A stretch of DNA of 64,000 bases from Olsenella uli DSM 7084 (GTDB lineage: Bacteria > Actinomycetota > Coriobacteriia > Coriobacteriales > Atopobiaceae): assembly GCF_000143845.1 (NCBI RefSeq), contig NC_014363.1, forward strand, positions 1 through 64,000. Direction: 5' to 3'. This document shows, piece after piece, positions 9,388 to 17,842 of this stretch (within the stretch, counting starts at the first letter, position 1; every line of letters starts with the position of its first letter). Below the pieces are notes generated by a model. That model was not told the DNA's origin. It saw nothing but the letters and a program-made list of their open reading frames with translations, and made no database searches. The translations under genes and the position numbers were made by a program.

Positions 9388-12300
9388 ATGCCAAACTCAC
9401 GCACCTACCTTGACTATCTGAACGAGAAGATAGACATCTCGCCCGCCAACAGCCAGGAGGAGCTGGAGGCCGCGGAGCTCGTCCGGTCACTCATGGACGA
9501 GCACGGCCTCGAGACGACCGTGCAGGACTTCACCGTGCCGGCTGCGGGGGACCTCCCCCACAACGTGCTCTACGTGGTCATGTTCCTGGGTATGCTCCTC
9601 TCGGGCATCCTGGGCAGTGCCGTGGGCCTGGTGGGCCTGCTGCTTGTCATCGCGGCACTAGCCCTGCTTGTGGCCGAGTTCAGCGGTCATGACCTCCTGG
9701 GCAGGCTTGGTCCCGCCGCACGCAGCCAGAACGTGATCGGCGTCCATCGCGCGACAGGCCCCCTCGTCGTCAAGGGTAACCGTCCCATCGTCATAGTCGC
9801 ACACTACGACAGCCCCAACGAGGGACTGCTCTACCAGCCCCAGCTGGCCCGCTATCAGGTCCCCCTGCGCCGTGCGCGCTTTCTCTGCGTCATCGTCGTC
9901 TCTGTGCTCTCCCTGCTCCAGGCCATGCCCTTCCTGCCCACCACGGCCCGTCATGTCCTTTGGGTGCTGGGCATCCTGGCGTCGCTTCCCCTGTTGATAG
10001 TGGGCGTCTCCACGATCTACGCGCGCTTTGCCCCCTGCACCACGGGAGCCAATGACAACAAGGCCTCCATCGCGGCGATGCTCGGCGTCATGGATGCCGT
10101 GCGTCCCGCTGGGGATGAGGCGAAGCGCTATATGGAGCTTCACCCCCATACCGAGCCGGAACCCGAGCCCGTGGTCGAACCCGAGCCCGAGGATTACCCC
10201 GCCGCGCCCCTGCCCGTGTCGGGCCCCCGTCCCGGGCTTGATCTGGCGTCGGAGGAAGATCCTGCTTCCCCCCAGGCGGACGGGGACATCCCGTCTGTTT
10301 CGGATGAAGGTTCGTCCCCCGTCGGGGAGGCGCCGACACACGAACCTCCCGCTGCCCCCGCCCCCATGCCATCGGTGGATCGCGGGGGGCTTGTCGACTG
10401 GGGCGGCGTACGCCGTGGTCCAGAACTCATGCAGAGCCTGAACATCCTTCCGCCCGAGTGCGAGATCGTGTATCAGGAGCCGCCTGTCCCCAAGGTCGAC
10501 CCCGCCACCCTCCCGGAGATCCCCCGGTTCACCGACAAGGACTTCGCCGATGAGCTGAACACGAAGTATGGCCTGGATGGCATCGGTTCCACGGCAGCTC
10601 CGTCGGAGGAGGGGTCGTCCCTCCCCGACGGAGAGCCCCCGTCTCAGACGACGCGACCCGAGCGCCACACGGGCTACGTGCCATCGTTCTTCTCACAGGC
10701 AAAGGGCAGGGCAGAGCATCCCGACACCCGCATCCGCCTGGGGAAGGGTTATGCCGGCAAGCCTGCCCAAGACGCGTTGCCCTCACCGGGACGCGACGAA
10801 TACCCCACCTTCGACGAGGACTACCTTGTCGCCGAGTACGAAGTCATCGAGGATCCCACCAGTTCGCAAGAGGAGCCCTCTTCGCATCCGGACATCGTCA
10901 CGCCCCTCGAGGAGACCATCGCTCCCTCGGGTGCTGCAGATGCCGACGTCGCCGCTGGCGTTGCCGACGCACTGGGGGTCCCCGACGCCACCGGCGCGCC
11001 TGCGGACGCCGCAACGTCTGCCGGTGTGATGGAGCAACCCACCCTCGAGCGGCCAGCGCCTGAGGTGACCAAGCCCTCCGTCCCCATGAATGTCCCCGAG
11101 GTCACGGCGACCACCCCTCCGCAGACGTTCGAGACGGAGTACAACTACTATGAGCCCACCTCGGCCGCCGACACCGTCGTGTCCGAGCCGGTCTCCGATC
11201 AGGTCACGCCTATCGAGGGGTTGCCCACCATCGAAGAGGCCCCCGAGGGCCTGGACGCGGAGGCAACGTCGTCGACAGGCCCCATGTCGCAAGACGCCAA
11301 GGCCAACGATGCCCTTCCCTTGTCTGCGTCCGGGACCGAGCCCACGTCTGGGGTGTCTCCCGCATCCGAGGAAACGCCTCCCGAGGTCCCGGGTGCTCCC
11401 GCATCCGCATCCGGCTTCGTCCCAGCCGTCCGTTCCGCCTGGGGCCGCCTCGTCGGCGGCATCCGCAGGCATACTCTCCCTGCCACCAGCGAGCCCTCGG
11501 CAAGCTCCGAGAATGAGGTCGGGGCGACATCGGGGGAAGCTCCCCTGGCCGAGTGGGAGCCCATCGGGTCACCCGAGCCAACCGAGGCCACCTCGCCCAT
11601 GGCGGCCTCCGACGACGTCGAGGGTGACGACGCGGCCGAGAGAGGCGTGGTGCCTGCGACTGAGTCCGTCGGGCACGGCCGCGCTTCAGATTCCGAGACT
11701 GACCCTGGCTCCGGCGAGGAGCCTGTCGACGAGCCAATGGGGGAGGGGGCCGACGACGGGTCGACCGAGCACGATCCTGCAGCGTCCGACCCCGCCGCCA
11801 CCATCGCGATTTCGGCGGCCACGCTCTCCATCGACGAAGACATTCCCGAGAGCGAGCTCGCCTCCAAGGACGCCACCGGCCTCGACACGCTCTCCGACGA
11901 CCTCCCCTCGTCCCAGGATAGCGCCGATGAGGGAGACCGCCCCGCCGCTGTCGATGACCCCAACTGGGGCACGAGCGAGTTTCGTCCCGCCGAGCCCAAC
12001 CTCGCCCGCCGCGCGGTCCTGTTCGACCTGCCCGACCCGTCCGAAGCCACGAGCGACCCGTTCGTGACGGACCCCGACGCCTCCGGTACCATGCCCCGGG
12101 CCTTTGACAACGTGCTCGTGAGGGGGACCGCCTCCACCAAGCTGCAACCCCGTTACGCAAGGGACAGCCAGCCGCGTGGAACACGCGAGACCATAGGCCT
12201 TCTGACCGGCTCCGAGGTGGGGATGCACTCTCAGGCGGCCCGACCCAAGGCAAGTGACGCCCGCCAGGCAGGCAAGAGGCGCCTCCGCTTCTTCGGCCAC

Positions 12301-13077
12301 AGGGGCGATGCACGGCCCCAGCAGGAATCCCTGAGCGAGTGGCTGGGAGTCGAGGAGGACTACGACGCCAAGAAGGACGGCCGCGCCATCGGCAACTGGG
12401 ACAACTTCGACAAGGCCGATGGGGAGACCAAGGTCGACCCCAGCGAGGGGTCCGGTGAGCCCCCCCGTCGCGGCGACTGGAAGGGTGGCGCCACCACGCG
12501 CTCGGACCTTCATGTGGTGGAGGGGGCCGACCCCACGGCCGAGGTTCCCCCTGACGCGCAGGTGATCGAGGCCCAGTCGCCCGAGGAGATGGAGCAGCTC
12601 CGTGAGGCCATCCTCGGCATGGGTGACGACGAGCTCGTCTCGCACGACGTCTGGTTCGTGGCCCTGGGCGCCTCGAGCCTACGCCGCGCCGGCATCAAGG
12701 AGTTCCTGGCGGGCTTCCGTCGTGACATCCGTGGGTCCTTCCTGGTCAACCTGGACTCCGTCGGGGCGGGTGACGTGACGCTCCTCACGAGCGAGGGCGC
12801 AGGCAAGACGCGCCGCGCCGACCGTCGCATGGTCAGGATGCTCATGGGCATCGCCGATGACCTTCACATTCCCGTGAAGCGCTCGCGCTACGACTGGGCA
12901 TCGACAGACGCCACCCCTGCGATGCAGGCCTCGGTGCGTGCCGTGACGGTCATGGGTATGACCGACGACCGTCTGCCCGCGCTGTCCCACACCGCCGACG
13001 ACACGCCCGAGAATATCGACCAGGGTCAGGTTGCTGCGGTGAGCGACATGCTCTGCGAGCTGATCCGCCGTTCGTAG
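9388..13077 (+). CDS. Large membrane M28-peptidase-like protein with giant acidic insertion
   Basis: About 1229 aa from ATG 9388, which AAAGGA precedes by 8 bases; a GTG at 9370 is less likely. The ends match a zinc aminopeptidase of family M28: AHYDS (His139), TGANDN (Asp223), NLDSVG (Asp1123) and SHTADDT (His1201) are the expected metal ligands. Two paired membrane segments occur: one pair near residues 57-90, the other between the first two ligands near 170-215. From about residue 240 to 1060 there is an acidic, Pro/Glu/Ser/Ala-rich, probably disordered stretch. The conserved catalytic and metal-binding Glu-Glu pair is replaced by Ser-Ser (ALGASSL, 1092-1098), so peptidase activity is doubtful. 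Its role is unknown; the protein probably spans the cytoplasmic membrane. Confidence 0.75.
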   Translation: MPNSRTYLDYLNEKIDISPANSQEELEAAELVRSLMDEHGLETTVQDFTVPAAGDLPHNVLYVVMFLGMLLSGILGSAVGLVGLLLVIAALALLVAEFSGHDLLGRLGPAARSQNVIGVHRATGPLVVKGNRPIVIVAHYDSPNEGLLYQPQLARYQVPLRRARFLCVIVVSVLSLLQAMPFLPTTARHVLWVLGILASLPLLIVGVSTIYARFAPCTTGANDNKASIAAMLGVMDAVRPAGDEAKRYMELHPHTEPEPEPVVEPEPEDYPAAPLPVSGPRPGLDLASEEDPASPQADGDIPSVSDEGSSPVGEAPTHEPPAAPAPMPSVDRGGLVDWGGVRRGPELMQSLNILPPECEIVYQEPPVPKVDPATLPEIPRFTDKDFADELNTKYGLDGIGSTAAPSEEGSSLPDGEPPSQTTRPERHTGYVPSFFSQAKGRAEHPDTRIRLGKGYAGKPAQDALPSPGRDEYPTFDEDYLVAEYEVIEDPTSSQEEPSSHPDIVTPLEETIAPSGAADADVAAGVADALGVPDATGAPADAATSAGVMEQPTLERPAPEVTKPSVPMNVPEVTATTPPQTFETEYNYYEPTSAADTVVSEPVSDQVTPIEGLPTIEEAPEGLDAEATSSTGPMSQDAKANDALPLSASGTEPTSGVSPASEETPPEVPGAPASASGFVPAVRSAWGRLVGGIRRHTLPATSEPSASSENEVGATSGEAPLAEWEPIGSPEPTEATSPMAASDDVEGDDAAERGVVPATESVGHGRASDSETDPGSGEEPVDEPMGEGADDGSTEHDPAASDPAATIAISAATLSIDEDIPESELASKDATGLDTLSDDLPSSQDSADEGDRPAAVDDPNWGTSEFRPAEPNLARRAVLFDLPDPSEATSDPFVTDPDASGTMPRAFDNVLVRGTASTKLQPRYARDSQPRGTRETIGLLTGSEVGMHSQAARPKASDARQAGKRRLRFFGHRGDARPQQESLSEWLGVEEDYDAKKDGRAIGNWDNFDKADGETKVDPSEGSGEPPRRGDWKGGATTRSDLHVVEGADPTAEVPPDAQVIEAQSPEEMEQLREAILGMGDDELVSHDVWFVALGASSLRRAGIKEFLAGFRRDIRGSFLVNLDSVGAGDVTLLTSEGAGKTRRADRRMVRMLMGIADDLHIPVKRSRYDWASTDATPAMQASVRAVTVMGMTDDRLPALSHTADDTPENIDQGQVAAVSDMLCELIRRS

Positions 13078-13121
13078 ACCTACCGCACCCATAGGAGCTG
13101 TGATAGAATCTCCTCTCGTAC

Positions 13122-13196
13122 GCGGGCATCGCCAAGTGGTAAGGCAATGGCTTCCCAAGCCATCATCCGCGGGTTCGAATCCCGTTGCCCGCTCCA
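13122..13196 (+). tRNA. tRNA-Gly (CCC)
   Basis: A complete cloverleaf: acceptor GCGGGCA paired with TGCCCGC, anticodon loop TTCCCAA giving anticodon CCC, and a GGTTCGAATCC T-arm. The 3' CCA is encoded at 13194-13196. A strong terminator follows 10 bases downstream. Confidence 0.97.
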
Positions 13197-13206
13197 TGGA
13201 GTGACA

Positions 13207-13228
13207 GGGGCCCTGCGGGGCCCCTTTT
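13207..13228 (+). terminator. Intrinsic terminator after tRNA-Gly
   Basis: A GC-rich stem of 7 bp (13207-13213 with 13218-13224, loop TGCG) is followed by TTTT. It lies between tRNA-Gly and the M29 aminopeptidase gene. Confidence 0.85.
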
Positions 13229-13243
13229 GTGAGAAGGGGTTCC

Positions 13244-14527
13244 ATGAGCGCTCCCATGACGTCGGAAGAGTGCCTGCGTGCCATGGAGGGACTTTCCGTC
13301 CGGGTTGAGGGTTACGCCGAGCTCATCGTACGTCGGGGTTGCGCCCTTCGCCCTGGTCAGGAGCTGGTGCTGCAGGCCCCCGTCGAGCGCGCGGACTTCG
13401 CCCGCCTGGTCGTTTCCCAGGCTTATGCCGCAGGCGCGGGGCATGTGACCGTCATCTGGGATGACGATGCCATCACGCGCATGGACTACGAGAACGTCCC
13501 CCTCGAGTACTTCTCCCACACGCCCTCGTGGAGGCGGGAGCAGCTCGACTCTCTGGCCGAGGGAGGTGCGGCCTTCCTCTTCCTGGAGGGCGCGGACCCA
13601 TCGGCTCTCGACGGCATCGACCCCGCCAAGCCCGCTGCGGCCTCCCGTGCGCGCAACACGGAGTGCGTGGCGTTTCGCAGCGGGATGGACTTCGGCAGGA
13701 ATGCCTGGTGCATCGCGGGCGTGCCCGTCCGCGCGTGGGCCCGCCGCGTCTACCCCGGCCTCTCCGACGACGAGTCCGTGTATCGGCTGTGGAGGACCAT
13801 CCTCGCTGTCGCGCGCGCCGACGGCGAGGACCCGCAGGGCGCCTGGGAGGCGCATAACGCCACGTTCGAGAAGAACAAGCGTCGCCTGAACGCGTACTCC
13901 CTCGATTGTCTGCACTACCTCTCGAGAAACGGCACCGACCTCACGATCGGCATGAATCCCGGACATGTCTGGGAGGGCGGTGCAGGCCACCTGGCGGATG
14001 GCACCACGTTCTTTCCCAACATTCCCACCGAGGAGGTCTTTACCTCGCCTGACCGCCTTCGTGCCGACGGCATCGTCCACTCGGCCATGCCCCTCGTGCA
14101 TGCGGGCTGTGTGGTGAGCGACTTCTGGTTTAGGTTCGAGGCGGGCAGGGTCGTCGACTTCGGGGCCAAAAGCGGCAAGGACGTCCTCAGTCACATCGTC
14201 GAAACGGACGAGAACAGCTGCCGCCTGGGTGAGTGCGCGCTCATCTCGAAGAACACTCCCATACGCCAGACAGGCATCCTCTTCTATGACACGCTGTACG
14301 ACGAAAACGCAAGCTGTCATTTGGCCCTAGGGACAGGGTTCCCGGAGTGCTTGCCCGGCGGCCTTAACATGGACAGGGGACAGCTGCTGGCTGCGGGTGT
14401 GAACCAGTCCAGCACGCACGTCGACTTCATGATTGGCTCCGACGACCTGGACGTCTGGGGCATCACCGCGGCCGGTGAGGAGGTCCCCGTGTTCACGGAG
14501 GGCCAATGGGCCTGGGAGAACGAGTAG
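13244..14527 (+). CDS. M29-family metallo-aminopeptidase (AmpS/PepS type)
   Basis: A thermophilic-type aminopeptidase of family M29, a cytoplasmic dinuclear metal enzyme that removes N-terminal residues from peptides. I start at ATG 13244, preceded by AGAAGGGG, giving 427 aa, close to the family norm of about 410. Visible hallmarks are IPTEEVFTSPDR, the glycine- and glutamate-bearing C-terminal region beginning CRLGECALI, FYDTLYDENASCHLALG with the ligand histidine and glutamate environment, and STHVDFMIGSDDLDV, which carries the final His and Asp ligands. It stands alone between two tRNA genes and probably has its own promoter in the short gap after the terminator. Confidence 0.9.
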   Translation: MSAPMTSEECLRAMEGLSVRVEGYAELIVRRGCALRPGQELVLQAPVERADFARLVVSQAYAAGAGHVTVIWDDDAITRMDYENVPLEYFSHTPSWRREQLDSLAEGGAAFLFLEGADPSALDGIDPAKPAAASRARNTECVAFRSGMDFGRNAWCIAGVPVRAWARRVYPGLSDDESVYRLWRTILAVARADGEDPQGAWEAHNATFEKNKRRLNAYSLDCLHYLSRNGTDLTIGMNPGHVWEGGAGHLADGTTFFPNIPTEEVFTSPDRLRADGIVHSAMPLVHAGCVVSDFWFRFEAGRVVDFGAKSGKDVLSHIVETDENSCRLGECALISKNTPIRQTGILFYDTLYDENASCHLALGTGFPECLPGGLNMDRGQLLAAGVNQSSTHVDFMIGSDDLDVWGITAAGEEVPVFTEGQWAWENE

Positions 14528-14580
14528 GGGCCGCCCATGGTATGATTTTGCGGACGCGCGGCTCCTCGCTCGTCCGTGCC

Positions 14581-14656
14581 GGGTCGTTAGCTCAGTTGGT
14601 AGAGCAGGGGACTTTTAATCCCAAGGTCGTGGGTTCGAGACCCACACGACCCACCA
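14581..14656 (+). tRNA. tRNA-Lys (TTT)
   Basis: A full cloverleaf with acceptor GGGTCGT paired with ACGACCC, anticodon loop CTTTTAA (anticodon TTT) and an encoded CCA at 14654-14656. It stands at the left edge of the AT-richer sugar-acid block, a common insertion position for islands. I found no second copy of its 3' end at the right edge. Confidence 0.97.
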
Positions 14657-14963
14657 TCTAAAACACGAGGTCAGAGGTGTGAAACCTCCGATCTTTTTAT
14701 ACCTGTATAAACAAAACGAGAACCACTATGAACCGCCAAGGCTCTCACCTAGGGCCTGTGCACGCCGAAAGCCGATAACCTGGGTCCTGGTAGGTGCAAA
14801 AGAAACATGGCAAGGTACATTTCTGGTGTAGAGGACGCAATCATTAGACCACGCAGGCGCATCTGCGTTAAAAATTTGGGTCGGTGGAGTCATGCCGGCC
14901 TCAGCTCATGCACGCGACAATTGACCCATCGGAAAGACGAGGCCTTAGGTATAGGGGTAATCT
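14657..14963. other. Non-coding stretch between tRNA-Lys and the sugar-acid block
   Basis: No gene is supported here. A weak hairpin (GAGGT at 14674-14678 with ACCTC at 14684-14688) followed by CTTTTT at 14693-14698 could end tRNA-Lys transcription. The rest, to the ribosome binding site AGGGG at 14953-14957, shows no recognisable gene remnant or integrase. Base composition falls from the flanking chromosome towards that of the island. Confidence 0.5.
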
Positions 14964-16010
14964 ATGGGTGCTAACTGGGTAGTCTGCTCCACCGCCGTTA
15001 CGTTTGGGCGCAGTGCCAAGGAGCCTGTGCAGAGACTTGAATCGGCAGGCTGTGAGGTTCGGCTAAATCCATATGGACGTCCGTTGGACAAAAAGGAAAT
15101 GTATGAGTTCGCTCGCGATGCTGACGCGATCATTCTAGGTAACGACGATCTTCCGGCAAGTGTCATCAAAAGACTCAAGAAGCTCAAGATAATTGCCCGT
15201 TACGGCGTGGGTTTTGACGGGGTCGATATAAGCGAGGCACGCGAACGTGGCATCGAGGTGACCTACGCTCCGGCCGCCAACAGGGAAGAGACGGCCGACT
15301 TTACCCTTGGTCTGATTCTTGACCTTGAGAGGCACATCTCTCAGATGGTTATCGACACTCGAGCTGGGCTATGGAACAAACGTACTGGAACCAGCCTATA
15401 CGGCAAGACAATCGGCATTATAGGCGTGGGTCAGATCGGCACTGCAGTTGCCCGCCGCGCCATGGGCTTCGGGATGGACATCCTCGGCTACGATATTGAA
15501 CAGCGTAATGAGGCGACGGTCTATGGTGTTGTGTATACCACGCTAAATGACCTGCTCCGACGTTCCGACGTGATCACCATCCACCTTCCCCTAGATGACT
15601 CCACGCGCAACCTCATCGGGTCGCGCGAACTGCGCTTGGTAAAGTCGGGCTCTATCCTTATTAACACGGCACGCGCTGGCATCGTTAAGCACGGGGCGCT
15701 TGATCATGCGCTGCAGACAGGCGCTCTCGCAGGCTTTGCCATTGACGTTTTCAGCAAGGAGCCGCCCGAGCATCAACCGTATTACGACTATGAAAACGTG
15801 TTGGTTACACCTCACATTGCGGGCAATACGTACGAGAGCAGCCTTCGCATGGGCAACGTCGTTGTGGATAACGTTCTTGCAGTCAAGGACGGCGCACAAC
15901 CGCCTGATCCCGTGACTCCGCAACACCTATACGAAAGCATGCTGAGCATGGGCGTGAAGGCCATGTTTGGGCGGGACAAAAGGGTGCCACAACAAGCATT
16001 GTGTGACTAG
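14964..16010 (+). CDS. D-isomer-specific 2-hydroxyacid dehydrogenase
   Basis: A 348-aa NAD-dependent dehydrogenase of the phosphoglycerate dehydrogenase/glyoxylate reductase family. The nucleotide-binding motif GIIGVGQIGTAVARR is near residue 153. The catalytic arginine (NTARAGIV), glutamate (SKEPPE) and histidine (TPHIAG) are all present. The substrate cannot be fixed from sequence; in this block a sugar acid or a 2-keto/2-hydroxy acid from its breakdown is plausible. ATG 14964 has AGGGG 6 bases upstream. The gene is separated from the rest of the block by a 374-base AT-rich intergenic region, so it probably forms its own unit. Its codon use is visibly less GC-biased than the flanking chromosome. 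Confidence 0.88.
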   Translation: MGANWVVCSTAVTFGRSAKEPVQRLESAGCEVRLNPYGRPLDKKEMYEFARDADAIILGNDDLPASVIKRLKKLKIIARYGVGFDGVDISEARERGIEVTYAPAANREETADFTLGLILDLERHISQMVIDTRAGLWNKRTGTSLYGKTIGIIGVGQIGTAVARRAMGFGMDILGYDIEQRNEATVYGVVYTTLNDLLRRSDVITIHLPLDDSTRNLIGSRELRLVKSGSILINTARAGIVKHGALDHALQTGALAGFAIDVFSKEPPEHQPYYDYENVLVTPHIAGNTYESSLRMGNVVVDNVLAVKDGAQPPDPVTPQHLYESMLSMGVKAMFGRDKRVPQQALCD

Positions 16011-16384
16011 GGCAGGTCCGAGCGATCACCTGATTGCCGCGTATGCATCCGTGCTGCCCTTCCTAAGGGACGACTCCCCTCCCTTCAATCGGGCAATAAA
16101 CAAAAATATACACTTTAGTGTGATATCTATACATTTAAAAAGCCAAGTCATCTAAACAAATAAGTGTAGAAATAATGAAAGACTTATTCTTAATAAAATA
16201 TATATACGTAAAGTAAAAATGTTTTAGCAGATAATTTAAGAAAAATACACTTAATTTAATACATATTATACGTCAAAATAATTGAACGTTGTTGCTATGA
16301 AGAAAATATGTTCTAATTCTGATAAAGAAACAAAATATACAACTAAAGAAATACAGTGTCCAAATTTACAGAGGGGACTACAGC
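16011..16384. promoter_or_regulatory. AT-rich regulatory region before the aldolase-PTS operon
   Basis: No gene is supported in these 374 bases, and from about 16090 to 16370 the sequence is extremely AT-rich for this genome. The heptamer TACACTT recurs: 16109-16115 as part of the small palindrome ACACTTTAGTGT (16110-16121), inverted at 16162-16168, and direct at 16246-16252. This suggests operator sites for a regulator that is not encoded in the block. Several TATAAT-like hexamers are possible -10 elements; none can be chosen with confidence. Confidence 0.5.
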
Positions 16385-17014
16385 TTGATTGACTCCAGTA
16401 TCGTCACATACCCCAAAGTTACGGCTATTTTGAGGGGGTACGACTATGACCAGGTGCGTTGTGTGGTCAAGAATATGGTGGGCACCAGGTTGGGTGCGGT
16501 AGAGGTTGCCATGAACACTCCTGGGGCCCCGCAAATCATCCAGAAGGTGGCCGAGGAGTTCGGTGATGACATCCTAGTTGGTGCAGGTACTGTGATCTCA
16601 GCAGAGCGTGCGAAAGCGGCGGTTCGGGTTGGTGCCAAGTTCGCGCTCTCGCCCATCTGCTTTACTGAGGAAATCTTCCGTATCTGTAAGGACGGTGGCC
16701 TCATGACAGTCCCGTCCGCCTTCACTCCCAGCGAAGTTTGGAACATGTTCCAGATGGGTGCTGACATCGTAAAGGTTTTTCCTGCTGGAACCCTTGGCCC
16801 CCAATACGTCAAGGATATCCAAGCACCCCTTAATTCCATGCCACTTATGGTGGTGGGGGGGGTCAATGCGGACAACTGCCAGGAGTTTTTTGACAACGGA
16901 GCGACTTATGCGGGTATTGGTTCGGGCATCTTCCAGCACCGACACATCATTCAAATGGATAGCGAGGGATTAAAGGCCGACATCCAGGCATTCGAGAAGA
17001 AGGTCCGTTGGTAG
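16385..17014 (+). CDS. KDPG/KDPGal-type 2-keto-3-deoxy-6-phosphoaldonate aldolase
   Basis: A 209-aa class I aldolase of the Eda/DgoA family, which cleaves 2-keto-3-deoxy-6-phosphogluconate or -galactonate to pyruvate and glyceraldehyde 3-phosphate. The Schiff-base lysine lies in VKVFPAG, the acid/base glutamate in AVEVAMNT, and the GAGTV and GGVNADN phosphate-site motifs are present. The start is TTG at 16385, with GAGGGG at 16371-16376. It opens an operon with three PTS genes, a galactonate dehydratase-like gene and a lactonase-like gene, so the galacto-configured substrate is the more likely one (inference from context). Confidence 0.9.
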   Translation: MIDSSIVTYPKVTAILRGYDYDQVRCVVKNMVGTRLGAVEVAMNTPGAPQIIQKVAEEFGDDILVGAGTVISAERAKAAVRVGAKFALSPICFTEEIFRICKDGGLMTVPSAFTPSEVWNMFQMGADIVKVFPAGTLGPQYVKDIQAPLNSMPLMVVGGVNADNCQEFFDNGATYAGIGSGIFQHRHIIQMDSEGLKADIQAFEKKVRW

Positions 17015-17047
17015 TGGTGTCTCGATTGCGCGATTAGGAGGATTTTG

Positions 17048-17506
17048 ATGGCAATGAAGCTCTTTACTGAAGACGTTTTCTTGAATGTTGATGTGAAGTC
17101 AGATTCCGATGTGTTGAGCTTCATGGCCCGGCATTTGCTCAAGGAGGGGAAGGTTAAGAAGGGGTATGAAGAGCATTTGCTTGCGCGTGAGTTCGACTAC
17201 CCCACAGGTCTTTATCTTGGTGAAATTAATGTTGCTATTCCCCATACAGACTATCAGTACGCCAACACGACCCAAGTTGCCATAGCAACCCTAAGCAACC
17301 CTGTTCTTTGGCGCAGTATGGAAGACCCAGACGAGACTCTGAGTGTTTCTGTAGTCGTATTGTCTATTTTCGACCATCCAGAGCATCAGCTTAAGGTGCT
17401 CCAACAGATCATGGGCGTCCTACAAAACCAGGAGTGTGTTGCGGAGATCACGAAGGCCACCACTCCACAACAAGTAATATCTGCGTTCGAGAAAAAGGAG
17501 CGATAG
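17048..17506 (+). CDS. PTS enzyme IIA, galactitol/fructose-mannitol type
   Basis: A 152-aa EIIA protein that accepts phosphate from HPr and passes it to EIIB. The phosphorylated histidine lies in NVAIPHTDYQ, and the C-terminal region HQLKVLQQIMGVLQ is typical of the PTS_EIIA_2 fold. The ATG at 17048 is preceded by AGGAGG at 17036-17041; a TTG one codon earlier is less likely. The next gene, EIIB, starts three bases after the stop. The EIIA-EIIB-EIIC order as three separate polypeptides matches the GatABC family. Confidence 0.88.
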   Translation: MAMKLFTEDVFLNVDVKSDSDVLSFMARHLLKEGKVKKGYEEHLLAREFDYPTGLYLGEINVAIPHTDYQYANTTQVAIATLSNPVLWRSMEDPDETLSVSVVVLSIFDHPEHQLKVLQQIMGVLQNQECVAEITKATTPQQVISAFEKKER

Positions 17507-17509
17507 GAG

Positions 17510-17812
17510 ATGGAAAAGAAAACCGTAATCGTTTGCTGTGCATCATCCATGATTACCTCCACTATGGCTGTGGCTAAGGTCAAGGAGGTTGCGGCTTCTA
17601 TTGGCGCTCCTGAACCAAAAATAATCCAGTGCAAGTTTTCTGAGGTACAAGGCAATCTTGTATCTAACAGGGTCGACTTCATTGTTCCGACCGGCAAGCT
17701 CAAGGGCGTCGAAACAGGCGGCATACCCGTGGTCAAGGGAACTGCATTCATTACCGGCATTGGCGAGGACAAGGCCAAAGCAAAGATAGCCGAATGGCTA
17801 CAAGCGCAATAA
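17510..17812 (+). CDS. PTS enzyme IIB, galactitol type
   Basis: A 100-aa EIIB of the GatB type. The phosphorylated cysteine is in the N-terminal VIVCCASSMITST loop (Cys9 or Cys10), directly after the first beta strand as expected. It receives phosphate from the adjacent EIIA and transfers it to the sugar carried by EIIC. The ribosome binding site AGGAG overlaps the EIIA stop region. Thirty bases separate it from EIIC. Confidence 0.88.
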   Translation: MEKKTVIVCCASSMITSTMAVAKVKEVAASIGAPEPKIIQCKFSEVQGNLVSNRVDFIVPTGKLKGVETGGIPVVKGTAFITGIGEDKAKAKIAEWLQAQ

Positions 17813-17842
17813 ACATCTAATAGTGGTTGGAAGGAAAGAAAA

